Source: DASROJ01 sp035646975 (GTDB lineage: Bacteria; Acidobacteriota; Polarisedimenticolia; JACPZX01; DASXTC01). From it: 15,950 nt of DNA. This document shows positions 7,934-15,950 of the stretch, piece after piece. Position numbers and translations under genes: made by a program. Each line of letters opens with the position of its first letter. Position 1 is the first letter of the stretch. The notes under the pieces were generated by a model. That model did not search any database. It saw only the letters and a program-made list of their open reading frames with translations, and was not told the DNA's origin. The stretch is from positions 1 to 15,950 of the forward strand of contig DASROJ010000181.1 in NCBI GenBank assembly GCA_035646975.1, given 5' to 3'.

Positions 7934-7973
7934 GGGGGGATTCCGCGCGGTTCGGCCCGGGTGAAATCCCCCA
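7934..7973. repeat. Inverted repeat upstream of the sensor kinase
   Basis: GGGGGATT (7935-7942) is an exact reverse complement of AATCCCCC (7965-7972). The match extends to 9 of 10 positions when CC/GA are included. The 22-base spacer is GC-rich and contains CCGCGCGG. It ends 32 bases before the kinase ATG. It could be an operator or an RNA hairpin; there is no T-run to make it a terminator. Confidence 0.4.
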
Positions 7974-7985
7974 ATGCTGCGCTTC

Positions 7986-7991
7986 TAAGAT
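7986..7991 (+). promoter_or_regulatory. Possible -10 element of a leaderless kinase transcript
   Basis: The sequence TAAGAT(AAA) is the only AT-rich hexamer close to the kinase ATG at 8005, and no Shine-Dalgarno-like sequence lies between. If it is a -10 box, transcription would start within a few bases of the ATG, giving a leaderless or near-leaderless mRNA. No good -35 box is visible at 17 bases, so this is weak. Confidence 0.2.
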
Positions 7992-8004
7992 AAACTGCCC
8001 GCCA

Positions 8005-9179
8005 ATGGAAACAGTCTTCGATGAAATGAAGCGATACGTGGGATTCGATGCAGCCGACGCCGGCCACCTGGCGACCCTGCGGCCGTACGCCCGCCCACAC
8101 TTTCGGCAAATCGCGGAGACGTTCTACGAGACGATCCAGAGGCATCCCGGCGCCAGCCGCGTCTTTTCGGGACAGGACCAGGTCGAACGGCTCAAGGTCA
8201 GCCTCCAGCAATGGGCCGAGCTTCTGCTCACCGGGCCGTATGACGAGGCCTACTACGGAGTGCGTTGCAGGATAGGCAGGGTGCACGTCAAGGTCGGGCT
8301 GCAGCAGATGTACATGCTCACGGCCATGAACGTGATCCGCGGGTCGTTCCGGGAAATCGTGTTCAGGGAGCTGGCGCACGACCCGGCTCTCAAGGATGCC
8401 ATCATGATCGCGCTGCACAAGATCCTCGACCTCGAGCTGGCCATCATGCTGGAAACCTACCGCGAGGACTACATCGCGAAGCTGTACCGTTCCGAGCAGC
8501 AGGCGGCGCTCAGCCGTCTTGCCGCCATCGGGGAGGTCGCCGCGTCCGTGGCGCACGAGATCAGGAACCCGCTGGCCGGCATCAGCGGCGCGGTGGAGGT
8601 GCTTCGTGACGACCTGCCCGCCTCGAGCCCGCGCCGTGAGGTGATCAAGGAGGTGCTCGGACAGATCCGGCGTCTCGACGAGCGGGTCCGGGACCTGCTC
8701 ATCTATGCAAGAACCATCAGGCTCGACATCGAGCCGGTCGACCCGGCCGAGCTGATCCGGGCCACCCAGTCGCTGCTGTCGGAAGAACCGCTCGTGCGCG
8801 GAGTGCGTGTGCAGGTCTCGGTGCCGCAAGGCGTCGGCCGGCACCCGATGGACCGGGGCCGCATCGTCGAAGTGCTGGTGAACCTGATCAGAAACGCCGC
8901 AGAGGCCATGAACGGCGAAGGGGATCTGCTCCTCGCCGCCGGACGGTTGCAGGGCGGCGCCCTCGCGCTCATCGTCGAGGACAGCGGGCCGGGAGTGCCC
9001 GCCGAGCGGGTCGAGGAGATTTTCGCTCCGTTCGTCACCACCCGTCCGCAGGGAACCGGGCTGGGTCTGGCCATCTCGAGACGGACCCTCGAGGCGCACG
9101 GAGGCTCGCTGACCTGCGAGAAAGGGTCACTGGGTGGCGCGCGGTTCATCGCGGTCATCCCCCAGATGGTGCCGACGAC

Positions 9180-9183
<4 letters not shown>
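8005..9183 (+). CDS. Globin-coupled sensor histidine kinase (soluble)
   Basis: A 392-residue protein with no signal peptide or membrane helix. Residues about 1-155 match the protoglobin/globin-coupled sensor fold. The segment RIGRVHVKVGL has His94 in the position of the proximal haem ligand, and typical preceding text includes FYETIQRHPGA. A helical linker leads to the HisKA domain with the phospho-acceptor His184 (VAHEIRNPLAGI). The HATPase_c domain follows: N-box NLIRNAAEAM (293-302), G1 DSGPGVP (326-332) and G2 GTGLGL (350-355). By family knowledge, such globins bind O2, NO or CO and signal through the output domain. The stop overlaps the start of the response regulator (ATGA), so the two form a cognate pair. 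It is divergent from the respiratory operon, which suggests gas or redox control of that operon. There is no ribosome-binding site before the ATG. Confidence 0.93.
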
Positions 9184-10550
<1,367 letters not shown>

Positions 10551-10577
10551 CCGGGCGGCGCAGGCCACGCCATACCA

Positions 10578-10593
10578 CGGCACGCGCATTGCA
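10578..10593 (+). promoter_or_regulatory. Sigma-54 (-24/-12) promoter of the universal-stress gene
   Basis: CGGCACGCGCATTGCA matches the consensus TGGCACG-N4-TTGCA at every fixed position except the first. The invariant GG (10579-10580) and GC (10591-10592) have the required 10-base spacing. Transcription should start near 10603-10604, leaving a leader of about 17 bases that contains the strong ribosome-binding site AGGAGG (10607-10612) before the ATG at 10621. It sits directly after the gene of a sigma-54 activator. Confidence 0.8.
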
Positions 10594-10620
10594 TTGCGTC
10601 GAGGCAGGAGGTGATGATCC

Positions 10621-11088
10621 ATGAAGATACTCCTCGCGGTGGATGGCTCTGCCTGCAGCGATGCGGCGGTGGATTCGGTGGCGCGGCGGCCCTGGCCCGC
10701 GGGATCCGGGTTCCTGGTGATCTCGGTGGCCGAGCCGCCTCCTCTGGCGGCGATGCCCGACACCTGGGCTCCCACGATGGATTTGTACAACAGGATGCAG
10801 GCCGAGGGGCTCAGCCGGGCGACGGCGGCCGTCGGCAAGGCGGAGAAACGCCTGCGTGGCGCCGTGGGTGGCGACATGAAGATCAAGACAAACGTGCTGG
10901 AGGGGTTTCCGAAAGAGGCGATCGTGCAGGAGGCCGAACGATGGGGGGCGGACCTGATCATCGTCGGATCGCACGGATATCACGGTCTCAAGAGGCTGTG
11001 GCTCGGATCGGTGTCGCTTGCAGTGGCGTCGCAGGCGAGCTGCTCGGTGGAGATCGTGCGCAGCGGCCAAGAGTCGCCTCGCGACTGA
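10621..11088 (+). CDS. Universal stress protein (UspA family, ATP-binding type)
   Basis: A 155-residue single Usp domain. The N-terminal strand MKILLAVDGSACSD carries the family's Asp. The C-terminal nucleotide loop GSHGYHGLKRLWLGS fits G-2x-G-9x-G-S, the pattern of ATP-binding Usp proteins. The start is ATG with AGGAGG nine bases upstream. The gene is likely transcribed from the sigma-54 promoter at 10578-10593 and so should respond to the adjacent globin-coupled kinase/NtrC pair. The cytoplasmic role is probably adaptation to low oxygen or respiratory stress, by analogy with other Usp proteins; the exact function cannot be told. The residues between 45 and 60 (PDTWAPTMDLYNR) form the usual variable helical insert. 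Confidence 0.93.
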   Translation: MKILLAVDGSACSDAAVDSVARRPWPAGSGFLVISVAEPPPLAAMPDTWAPTMDLYNRMQAEGLSRATAAVGKAEKRLRGAVGGDMKIKTNVLEGFPKEAIVQEAERWGADLIIVGSHGYHGLKRLWLGSVSLAVASQASCSVEIVRSGQESPRD

Positions 11089-11172
11089 ACGATCGCCTCT
11101 CATCAACGCAAGGGAAGGCTTAAGTACCCCGCGGCGATGCCGAAGATCAATCGGGAGGCGCGTTGACCCCCC

Positions 11173-13191
11173 GTGCGGACGAAGAAGCATCGCTGGCAAT
11201 CGAAGATCCAGGCTTCGGTGGGCATCACCCTGGTGCTCGTGTGTCTTTCGGTGGCGGCACTGAGCCCGGTGCAAGCGACGGCGGCTGCCGGCCCCGACCT
11301 GACCTCCCTGAGCCTGGAAGAGCTGATGAAGATCGAGGTCGTCTCGGCAGCCTCCGGGTACGATCAACGGGTTGCGGATGCGCCTGCCTCGATCACGATG
11401 GTCACGTCGGCCGACATCCGGCGATTCGGCTGGCGAAACCTGTCGGAAATCCTCGGCGCCGTCCGCGGCTTCTACACCAGTTACGACCGGAACTACTCAT
11501 TCGCCGGTCTGCGCGGATTCCTGCGGGGCGGCGATTACAACATCCGGATCCTGCTGCTGCTCGACGGGCACAGGCTCAACGACAACATGTACGGTTCCGC
11601 CTTCGTCGGAACCGAGCAGGCCATCGACGTCGAGCTGATCGATCGCGTGGAAGTGATTCGGGGCCCCAGCTCATCCGTGTACGGCACCAGCGCCTTTCTG
11701 GCGGTGGTCAACGTCGTCACGAAGAAGGCGGCCGCCGAGCCGGGCACCCAGGTCGGCCTGGGTGTCGGCAGCTTTGCGACACGGCAGGTGCGGGTGGCCC
11801 AGTCGGGGCAGGCCGGTGCGGCCAGCTATCTGTTTTCCGGGTCATGGTACGACACGCCGGGTCGCAAGCTCTTCTTCGAGGAGTTCGACGATCCTGCCAC
11901 GCATCACGGGGTCGTCGACAACGACGGCGATCATTACGCCCGTTTCTTCGGCAAGTTCGAGTTCAAGGATCTCACCGTCGAGGCGGCATGGGTCTCGAGG
12001 GAGAAGGGGATTCCGACAGGTTCATACGGCACCATCTTCGGCGACAAACGCACGAAGACACGCGACGACCGGGCGCTGCTCGACATCAGGCTCGAGCACT
12101 CATTGCCGGGCGGCACGCGGCTCATGACCCGTGCCTACTACGACCGGTACTACTACCGGGGACGCTACCCCTTCGACTACCCTCCGGTGACGATCTACAC
12201 CGACCCATCCACCGCCGACTGGGCGGGGGCCGAGACGCTCGTCACGCTGAGCCCGCACCGCCGCAATACGATCACATTCGGCGGTGAATATCGATGGAAC
12301 ATCAGGGACAAGATCTTCGGGTACGACGTTTCCCCCTACTTCGTCTACACCGACGTGCAGAAGCGTTCGGCCGCGGTGGGTGTGTTCGCCGCCGATGATC
12401 TGGAGCTGAACCCGAAGCTCACGCTCAGCCTCGGGGCACGTTACGATCGCTACCAGAAGCTGGGCGGAACGGTCAATCCGAGACTGGGTCTGATCTTCCA
12501 TCCGGACGTCGGCACCAGTCTCAAGCTGCTGTACGGCACCGCGTTTCGCGCCCCGACCACCTACGAGACGCTGTATACCGCCCCCACCTACAAGACCAAC
12601 CCGAACCTGGACAGCGAGCGGATCGAGACGGCGGAGATCGCGCTGGACAAGTACTTCGGCACCCGATACCGGATCGCCGCATCGGTCTACCGCTTCGTCG
12701 CCAAGGATCTCATCAGCCTGACGTTCGATCCCTCAGACGGGCTGTTCGTCTTTCGCAACCTCACCCGGGTTCGATCGGAAGGGGCGGAATTCGAGTTCGA
12801 GCGGCGCTGGCAGCACGACTCGTTTCTCAGGCTCAGCCATGCCTGGAGCAGCAGCCGCGATACGACGACAGGTCTGCGACTGACCGCATCCCCACGAAAC
12901 TTGACGAAGCTCCACCTTGGAGTGCCGCTGGTCGGAGAAAAACTCTCGGCTGGACTGGAAGTCCAGTATGTCGGCAGCATGCTGACCCCCTCGGGCAGCG
13001 AGGCGCCAGGCCACACCGTGGGCAACCTGACGCTGATTGCCGCCAACGTATTCCCGGGCCTCGATCTGACCGCAGGCGTCTACAATCTTTTCGACACCCG
13101 GTATGGCTACCCCGCGTCGGTGCAGCATTCCCAGGATGTGATCCCCCAGGACGGCCGGACCCTGCGGATGTCGCTCAACTGGCGGTTCTAG
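11173..13191 (+). CDS. TonB-dependent outer-membrane receptor
   Basis: A 672-residue receptor. The GTG start at 11173 is the only in-frame start after a stop at 11164; GGGAGG lies about 15 bases upstream, a long spacing. The signal peptide is hydrophobic up to VQATAAAG (about 40). The segment DLTSLSLEELMKIEVVSA precedes the plug domain (about 60-180). That domain includes ADAPASITMVTSADIRRFG, the ILLLLDGHRLND strand and the IDRVEVIRGPSSSVYGTSAF motif. The 22-strand barrel follows and ends in the C-terminal aromatic NWRF. It imports siderophores, cobalamin or similar ligands with energy from TonB; the substrate is not evident. It lies 84 bases after the universal-stress gene, so co-transcription is possible but unproven. 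Confidence 0.95.
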   Translation: MRTKKHRWQSKIQASVGITLVLVCLSVAALSPVQATAAAGPDLTSLSLEELMKIEVVSAASGYDQRVADAPASITMVTSADIRRFGWRNLSEILGAVRGFYTSYDRNYSFAGLRGFLRGGDYNIRILLLLDGHRLNDNMYGSAFVGTEQAIDVELIDRVEVIRGPSSSVYGTSAFLAVVNVVTKKAAAEPGTQVGLGVGSFATRQVRVAQSGQAGAASYLFSGSWYDTPGRKLFFEEFDDPATHHGVVDNDGDHYARFFGKFEFKDLTVEAAWVSREKGIPTGSYGTIFGDKRTKTRDDRALLDIRLEHSLPGGTRLMTRAYYDRYYYRGRYPFDYPPVTIYTDPSTADWAGAETLVTLSPHRRNTITFGGEYRWNIRDKIFGYDVSPYFVYTDVQKRSAAVGVFAADDLELNPKLTLSLGARYDRYQKLGGTVNPRLGLIFHPDVGTSLKLLYGTAFRAPTTYETLYTAPTYKTNPNLDSERIETAEIALDKYFGTRYRIAASVYRFVAKDLISLTFDPSDGLFVFRNLTRVRSEGAEFEFERRWQHDSFLRLSHAWSSSRDTTTGLRLTASPRNLTKLHLGVPLVGEKLSAGLEVQYVGSMLTPSGSEAPGHTVGNLTLIAANVFPGLDLTAGVYNLFDTRYGYPASVQHSQDVIPQDGRTLRMSLNWRF

Positions 13192-13254
13192 CCGCTTCAC
13201 CCAGGCCGGGCTCCACCTGCTATCATGGCCACCACGCATCAGCGGGAGAGCGAC

Positions 13255-13608
13255 ATGCCGCCAACGATCGACTGGTACTACCACCGCAACGGCTGAGTCA
13301 CCTGCGGCCGGGCTCGGGAGTTTCTCGAGCGCAGGAAGATCAAGGTGGTCGAGCAGGTGACGGCCAGCAAGCAGCCCCAGGGTCGCAACGAGGCCCTCGC
13401 GCTGGCCCGCAAGTCGAAGCGGCTGGTGGCCGCCAAGGGGTCGAAAATCACCGAGCTGGATCTCACCAAGCGGCCTTCCGACGACGCGATCCTGGCGCTG
13501 ATGCTCGGGCCCACCGGCAACCTGCGCGCCCCCACGATGAGAGTGGGCGACACGCTCTACATCGGTTTTCCGAAAGAAGGGTTTCCCGCTTTTTCAGCTC
13601 GAGCCTGA
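13255..13608 (+). CDS. ArsC/Spx-family selenoprotein with UGA-encoded Sec (UxxC)
   Basis: A 117-residue protein if the in-frame TGA at 13294-13296 is read as selenocysteine. The ATG at 13255 has GGGAGAG five bases upstream. The product begins MPPTIDWYYHRNG-U14-VTC17-GRAREFLERRKIKV, with U14 exactly where the first active-site Cys of the CxxC motif falls in this thioredoxin-fold family. The reading frame stays open on both sides of the TGA. The C-terminal half (GPTGNLRAPTMRVGDTLYIGF) is the conserved cis-Pro region of ArsC-like proteins, so the gene is intact rather than a decayed fragment. A SECIS-like stem-loop follows the TGA. I recall an ArsC-like (seleno)protein family with this pattern. 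True arsenate reduction is unproven; a thiol/selenol redox role is more general. Without Sec insertion, only a 79- to 87-residue piece from a GTG at 13345 would be called. A weak -10 (TATCAT, 13221-13226) lies upstream. Confidence 0.88.
13297..13335 (+). promoter_or_regulatory. Bacterial SECIS-like stem-loop
   Basis: Directly after the TGA, CCTGC (13301-13305) pairs with GCAGG (13331-13335). After a six-base 5' bulge (13306-13311), GCTCG (13312-13316) pairs with CGAGC (13326-13330). The nine-base apical loop GGAGTTTCT (13317-13325) has G at its first two positions and a GU step. The loop begins 21 bases after the TGA, inside the 16-37 base range known for bacterial SECIS elements, and the ten base pairs are all Watson-Crick. 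It should bind SelB to recode UGA. Confidence 0.78.
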
Positions 13609-13888
13609 TGTTGTTCTCGTGGCCGGCCGTGACACGGATCCGCTGGCTCCAGCCGTCGTCCTGCCCCGTGAGAAAAAAGGTCCCGAAAAGTGCCGTGATG
13701 ACGACCGTTTCTTGATGCGCCCCTCCTATTAATATGTGTGTCCGGCCGGGGGCCACGCCCCTGGAGGACCCGACAGCCCAGGCGGCCCGCCGGTTCAAGC
13801 AGGCTGCCTTGCTCCCCCCGGCCGAAAGGCCCTACATTGGTAACTCTCGCCGACCCTTGACGGGGAGGCCGATATCGGGGGCCGTTCG
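13609..13888. other. Gap before the nucleotide-sugar operon; no clear gene
   Basis: A 280-base gap. The minus strand (about 13600-13720) has a reading frame whose text GWSQRIRVTAGHENNIRLELKKR resembles the end of a PEGA-type repeat. It lacks a start with a ribosome-binding site and runs without a stop into the antisense of the selenoprotein gene, so it may be a gene remnant. A short hairpin GGCC-GAAA-GGCC (13820-13831) has a GNRA loop but no T-run. AT-rich TATTAAT (13727-13733) is a possible -10 box without a good -35. Confidence 0.5.
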
Positions 13889-14707
13889 ATGGGGATCAAG
13901 GGAGTCGTGCTGGCCGGCGGCTCGGGCTCGCGGCTCGACCCGCTCACCCGCGTGACCAACAAGCACCTCCTGCCGGTTCACAACAAGCCGATGATCTACT
14001 ACCCAATCGAGGCGTTGCGCGATTCGGGTATCGACGAGATCCTGGTGGTCACCGGCGGCAACGATCCGGGAGACTTCCTCAGGCTGCTGGGCAACGGCAA
14101 AGAGCTGGGCCTTCGCCACATCGAGTACGCTTATCAGCAGGGCAACGGCGGCATCGCGCATGCCCTGGCGCTGGCGGAGAACTTCGCCGCGGGCGGTCTG
14201 ATCTGCGTGATGCTGGGACACAACATCGTGCACAAGGTGTTCGGCGGATCGGTCAAGGAGTTCGCGCGCCAGGCCAACGGCGCGCGCATCCACCTCAGCC
14301 CGGTGCAGTCGCCCGAGCGGTTCGGCGTGCCAGAGTTCGACGGGGACCGTGTCGTGCGCATCCTGGAGAAACCCTCCAAGCCGCCCAGCCAGTTCGCCGT
14401 CACCGGCATCTACATGTATGACAGCCGCGTGTTCGAGATCTGCCGCACCCTCAAGCCGTCGGGCCGCGGCGAGCTGGAGATCACCGACGTGAACAACGAC
14501 TACATCGCGCGCGGCCAGATGAGCTGGAGCATGCTCGACGGCTGGTGGACCGACGCCGGAACGTTCGAGTCGCTGCACGAGGCGTCGAACCTGGTCTGGC
14601 AGTACGGCGCGAACAACGCCGAGATCATGCCCGGCGTGCCGCACCCGTCGCTGCGCACACGCGCGGCGATGAAATCCGCCGCCCCGCGCGAGAGGAGCCG
14701 GTCATGA
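13889..14707 (+). CDS. RmlA-like sugar-1-phosphate nucleotidyltransferase
   Basis: A 272-residue nucleotidyltransferase, probably making dTDP-glucose or a related nucleotide sugar. The N-terminal signature VVLAGGSGSRLDPLT (6-20) is the nucleotide-binding loop, followed by NKHLLPVHNKPMIYYP with the catalytic-region Lys. The RmlA metal motif LGDNI reads LGHNI here, with His111 in place of the Mg-binding Asp. The second metal Asp is kept (Asp222, WTDAGT). It is shorter at the C-terminus than typical RmlA (about 290), and its text YQQGNGGIAHAL differs from classical RmlA, so the sugar or nucleotide preference may differ. It is first in an operon whose next genes resemble rmlC and rmlB; its stop overlaps the next ATG (ATGA). 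The ribosome-binding site is weak (GGGGG). Confidence 0.88.
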   Translation: MGIKGVVLAGGSGSRLDPLTRVTNKHLLPVHNKPMIYYPIEALRDSGIDEILVVTGGNDPGDFLRLLGNGKELGLRHIEYAYQQGNGGIAHALALAENFAAGGLICVMLGHNIVHKVFGGSVKEFARQANGARIHLSPVQSPERFGVPEFDGDRVVRILEKPSKPPSQFAVTGIYMYDSRVFEICRTLKPSGRGELEITDVNNDYIARGQMSWSMLDGWWTDAGTFESLHEASNLVWQYGANNAEIMPGVPHPSLRTRAAMKSAAPRERSRS

Positions 14708-15204
14708 AGCAGACCGCTGCGGACCGCCCGATGGTCGGGGGCCGGCCGCTCATCGAAGGGGTCGTCACCAAGCAGCTCAAGGTCGTCCCCGACGAGCGGG
14801 GCCGGTTGATGGAGATGCTGCGCAGCGACGACGACATGTTCATCAAGTTCGGCCAGGCCTATCTCACCACCGCGTATCCGGGCGTGGTGAAGGGCTGGCA
14901 CTATCACAAGGTCCAGTACGACCACTTCATCGTCGTCAAAGGGATGATGAAGATCGTCCTTTACGACGCGCGCGAGAAATCGCCCACGCACGGCGTGGTC
15001 AACGAGTTCTTCATGGGGGATCACAATCCGATGGTGCTGCAGATCCCTCCGTTCGTCTATCACGGCTTCAAGTGCATCAGCGATCAGGAAGCCCTCGTGG
15101 TGAACCTGCCCACCGAGCCGTACCACCACGAAGACCCCGACGAGTTCCGGGCCCCCGCGCACGACCCGGCCATCCCGTACGACTGGTCGCGCAAGGACGG
15201 CTGA
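14704..15204 (+). CDS. RmlC-like cupin (dTDP-4-dehydrorhamnose 3,5-epimerase family)
   Basis: A 166-residue cupin. I chose the ATG at 14704, which overlaps the upstream stop (ATGA) and has GAGAGGAG upstream; an earlier in-frame ATG at 14545 would lie deep within the previous gene. The order of motifs matches RmlC-type epimerases: DERGRLMEMLR, then VVKGWHYH with His66 in the catalytic position, DHFIVVKGMMKIVLYD, the IPPFVYHGFKCISD barrel strand, and NLPTEPYHHEDPDEFR with Tyr140. It probably epimerises or isomerises the dTDP-4-keto sugar made by the next enzyme. Sequence alone does not separate 3,5-epimerase from related ketoisomerases, so no gene symbol is given. Its stop overlaps the next start (TGATG). 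Confidence 0.85.
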   Translation: MKQTAADRPMVGGRPLIEGVVTKQLKVVPDERGRLMEMLRSDDDMFIKFGQAYLTTAYPGVVKGWHYHKVQYDHFIVVKGMMKIVLYDAREKSPTHGVVNEFFMGDHNPMVLQIPPFVYHGFKCISDQEALVVNLPTEPYHHEDPDEFRAPAHDPAIPYDWSRKDG

Positions 15205-15950
15205 TGAAGCTTCTCGTCACGGGAGGCTGCGGGTTCATCGGCTCGAACTTCGTGCGGCACATGCTGACGAAGTCGGCGCAGGCCGGCTCCACGTCGCTGG
15301 TCAACCTCGACCTGCTCACCTACGCGGGCAACCCCGACAGTCTCGCTGATCTCGAGCGCGACTCGGCCATCGCCGGGCGCCGTTACCGGTTCGTGCGCGG
15401 CGACATCGCCGATGCGGAGCTGGTCGCCGGCCTGATGTCCGAAGGCTTCGACGCCGTGGTGAACTTCGCCGCCGAGTCGCACGTGGACCGCAGCATCGAA
15501 AACGCCGCCGCCTTCATCCGCACCAACGTCACCGGCACGCAGGTGCTGCTCGACGCCGCGCGCAGCGCCAAGGTCGGCCGCTTCGTGCAAGTGGGCACCG
15601 ACGAGGTGTACGGGGCGCTGAGCCTCACTTCGACCGAACGGTTCACCGAGACCACGCCGCTTTCGCCCAACTCGCCCTATGCCGCGAGCAAGGCCTCGGC
15701 GGACCTGCTGGCGCGCGCGGCGTTCATCACGCACAGGCTGCCTGTGGTGGTGACGCGCTGCTCGAACAATTACGGGCCGTACCAGTTTCCCGAGAAGTTC
15801 CTTCCGCAGATGATCCTCAACGCTCTGGACGGCAAGCCGCTGCCCATCTATGGAGACGGCCTATACGTGCGCGACTGGCTGCACGTGGAAGACCACTGCA
15901 CGGCGCTGGAGGCCGCGCTGCGACGAGGCGAGCCGGGCGCCATCTACAAC
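15204..15950 (+). CDS. rmlB: dTDP-glucose 4,6-dehydratase, N-terminal part (cut by window end)
   Basis: 249 codons are visible and the 3' end lies beyond the window. The ATG at 15204 overlaps the preceding stop by one base (TGATG). The protein is an extended short-chain dehydrogenase. It has the NAD-binding loop TGGCGFIGSNFVRHML at residues 6-21, NLDLLTYAGN with the cofactor Asp, the FAAESHVDRSI segment typical of RmlB, VGTDEVYG with the catalytic Asp-Glu pair, the active-site SPYAASKASAD (YxxxK), and NNYGPYQFPEK. Together these are diagnostic for dTDP-glucose 4,6-dehydratase, which forms dTDP-4-keto-6-deoxyglucose for cell-surface sugars. The operon context with RmlA- and RmlC-like genes agrees. 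Confidence 0.95.
   Translation, partial: MKLLVTGGCGFIGSNFVRHMLTKSAQAGSTSLVNLDLLTYAGNPDSLADLERDSAIAGRRYRFVRGDIADAELVAGLMSEGFDAVVNFAAESHVDRSIENAAAFIRTNVTGTQVLLDAARSAKVGRFVQVGTDEVYGALSLTSTERFTETTPLSPNSPYAASKASADLLARAAFITHRLPVVVTRCSNNYGPYQFPEKFLPQMILNALDGKPLPIYGDGLYVRDWLHVEDHCTALEAALRRGEPGAIYN

Larger units (their letters stand above)
7513..8004. other. Divergent regulatory region between respiratory operon and sensor kinase
   Basis: A 492-base region with no convincing gene; short open frames here have neither a good start nor recognisable protein features. It must hold the promoters of both the minus-strand respiratory operon and the plus-strand kinase/regulator pair. It contains tandem GACATGTC repeats (7719-7758), an inverted repeat near the kinase start (7934-7973), and a small inverted repeat CTCGA/TCGAG (7585-7601) that would lie in the leader of the respiratory operon. 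A weak sigma-54-like sequence on the minus strand (7843-7858, three mismatches) is too far from the gene to be convincing. Confidence 0.7.

Noticed and set aside
7669..9099. Long minus-strand open frame opposite the sensor kinase
   Set aside because: His/Arg/Asp-rich antisense frame typical of high-GC coding DNA; the plus-strand kinase has all catalytic motifs.
13294..13296. TGA as an ordinary stop, making the gene a pseudogene
   Set aside because: The rest of the gene shows no frameshift or other decay, the TGA falls exactly on the catalytic Cys codon, and a SECIS-like hairpin follows.
13345..13608. Short gene starting at the GTG at 13345
   Set aside because: This is only the C-terminal part of the selenoprotein; it lacks a ribosome-binding site and the active site, while the frame upstream through the TGA is clearly coding.
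13820..13831. GGCC-GAAA-GGCC hairpin as a terminator
   Set aside because: Only four base pairs and no following T-run; it is too weak to call an intrinsic terminator.
14545..14703. Longer N-terminus for the RmlC-like gene
   Set aside because: It lies inside the 3' part of the nucleotidyltransferase gene in another frame; the ATG at 14704 with GAGAGGAG and ATGA coupling is better.

Overview
The window is GC-rich, densely packed chromosomal DNA from a Gram-negative bacterium. It encodes a TonB-dependent receptor, nucleotide-sugar genes of the dTDP-sugar type, periplasmic multihaem c-type cytochromes and a sigma-54 activator. I cannot assign a phylum from one window. The combination (multihaem bc modules, sigma-54, a probable selenoprotein) would suit Desulfobacterota, Myxococcota, Acidobacteriota, Methylomirabilota or related candidate phyla.

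Left half (1-7512, minus strand): one long, tightly packed respiratory operon. In transcription order it encodes a tetrahaem c554-like cytochrome, a Rieske protein, a b6-like cytochrome b, a nine-haem cytochrome c with a C-terminal anchor, a 13-haem cytochrome c fused to a b-type membrane domain, a second Rieske protein, a second cytochrome b, and the start of a further multihaem cytochrome. Neighbouring genes overlap or lie within 12 bases of each other. The Rieske - cytochrome b - multihaem c cassette is therefore present twice. The second cytochrome b keeps the positive-side haem ligands but has lost both histidines for the negative-side haem, and has PPWY in place of PEWY. The set looks like an unusual quinol-oxidising or quinone-reducing super-complex feeding multihaem cytochromes.

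Middle (7513-11088): a 492-base divergent region carries 10-bp-phased repeats of GACATGTC and an inverted repeat. On the plus strand follow a soluble globin-coupled sensor histidine kinase and an NtrC-type response regulator, overlapping by ATGA. A near-consensus sigma-54 promoter (one mismatch) lies just after the regulator and drives a universal-stress gene with a strong ribosome-binding site. The simplest reading is that a haem-based O2/NO/redox sensor controls this stress gene and perhaps the divergent respiratory operon.

Right part (11173-15950, plus strand): a TonB-dependent receptor, then a small ArsC/Spx-like thioredoxin-fold gene whose first active-site Cys codon is an in-frame TGA. 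A good bacterial SECIS-like stem-loop follows the TGA directly. This is best read as a selenoprotein (UxxC) that ordinary gene calling would truncate or miss. After a 280-base gap begins a nucleotide-sugar operon: an RmlA-like nucleotidyltransferase with His in place of a metal-binding Asp, an RmlC-like cupin, and RmlB (cut by the window end).
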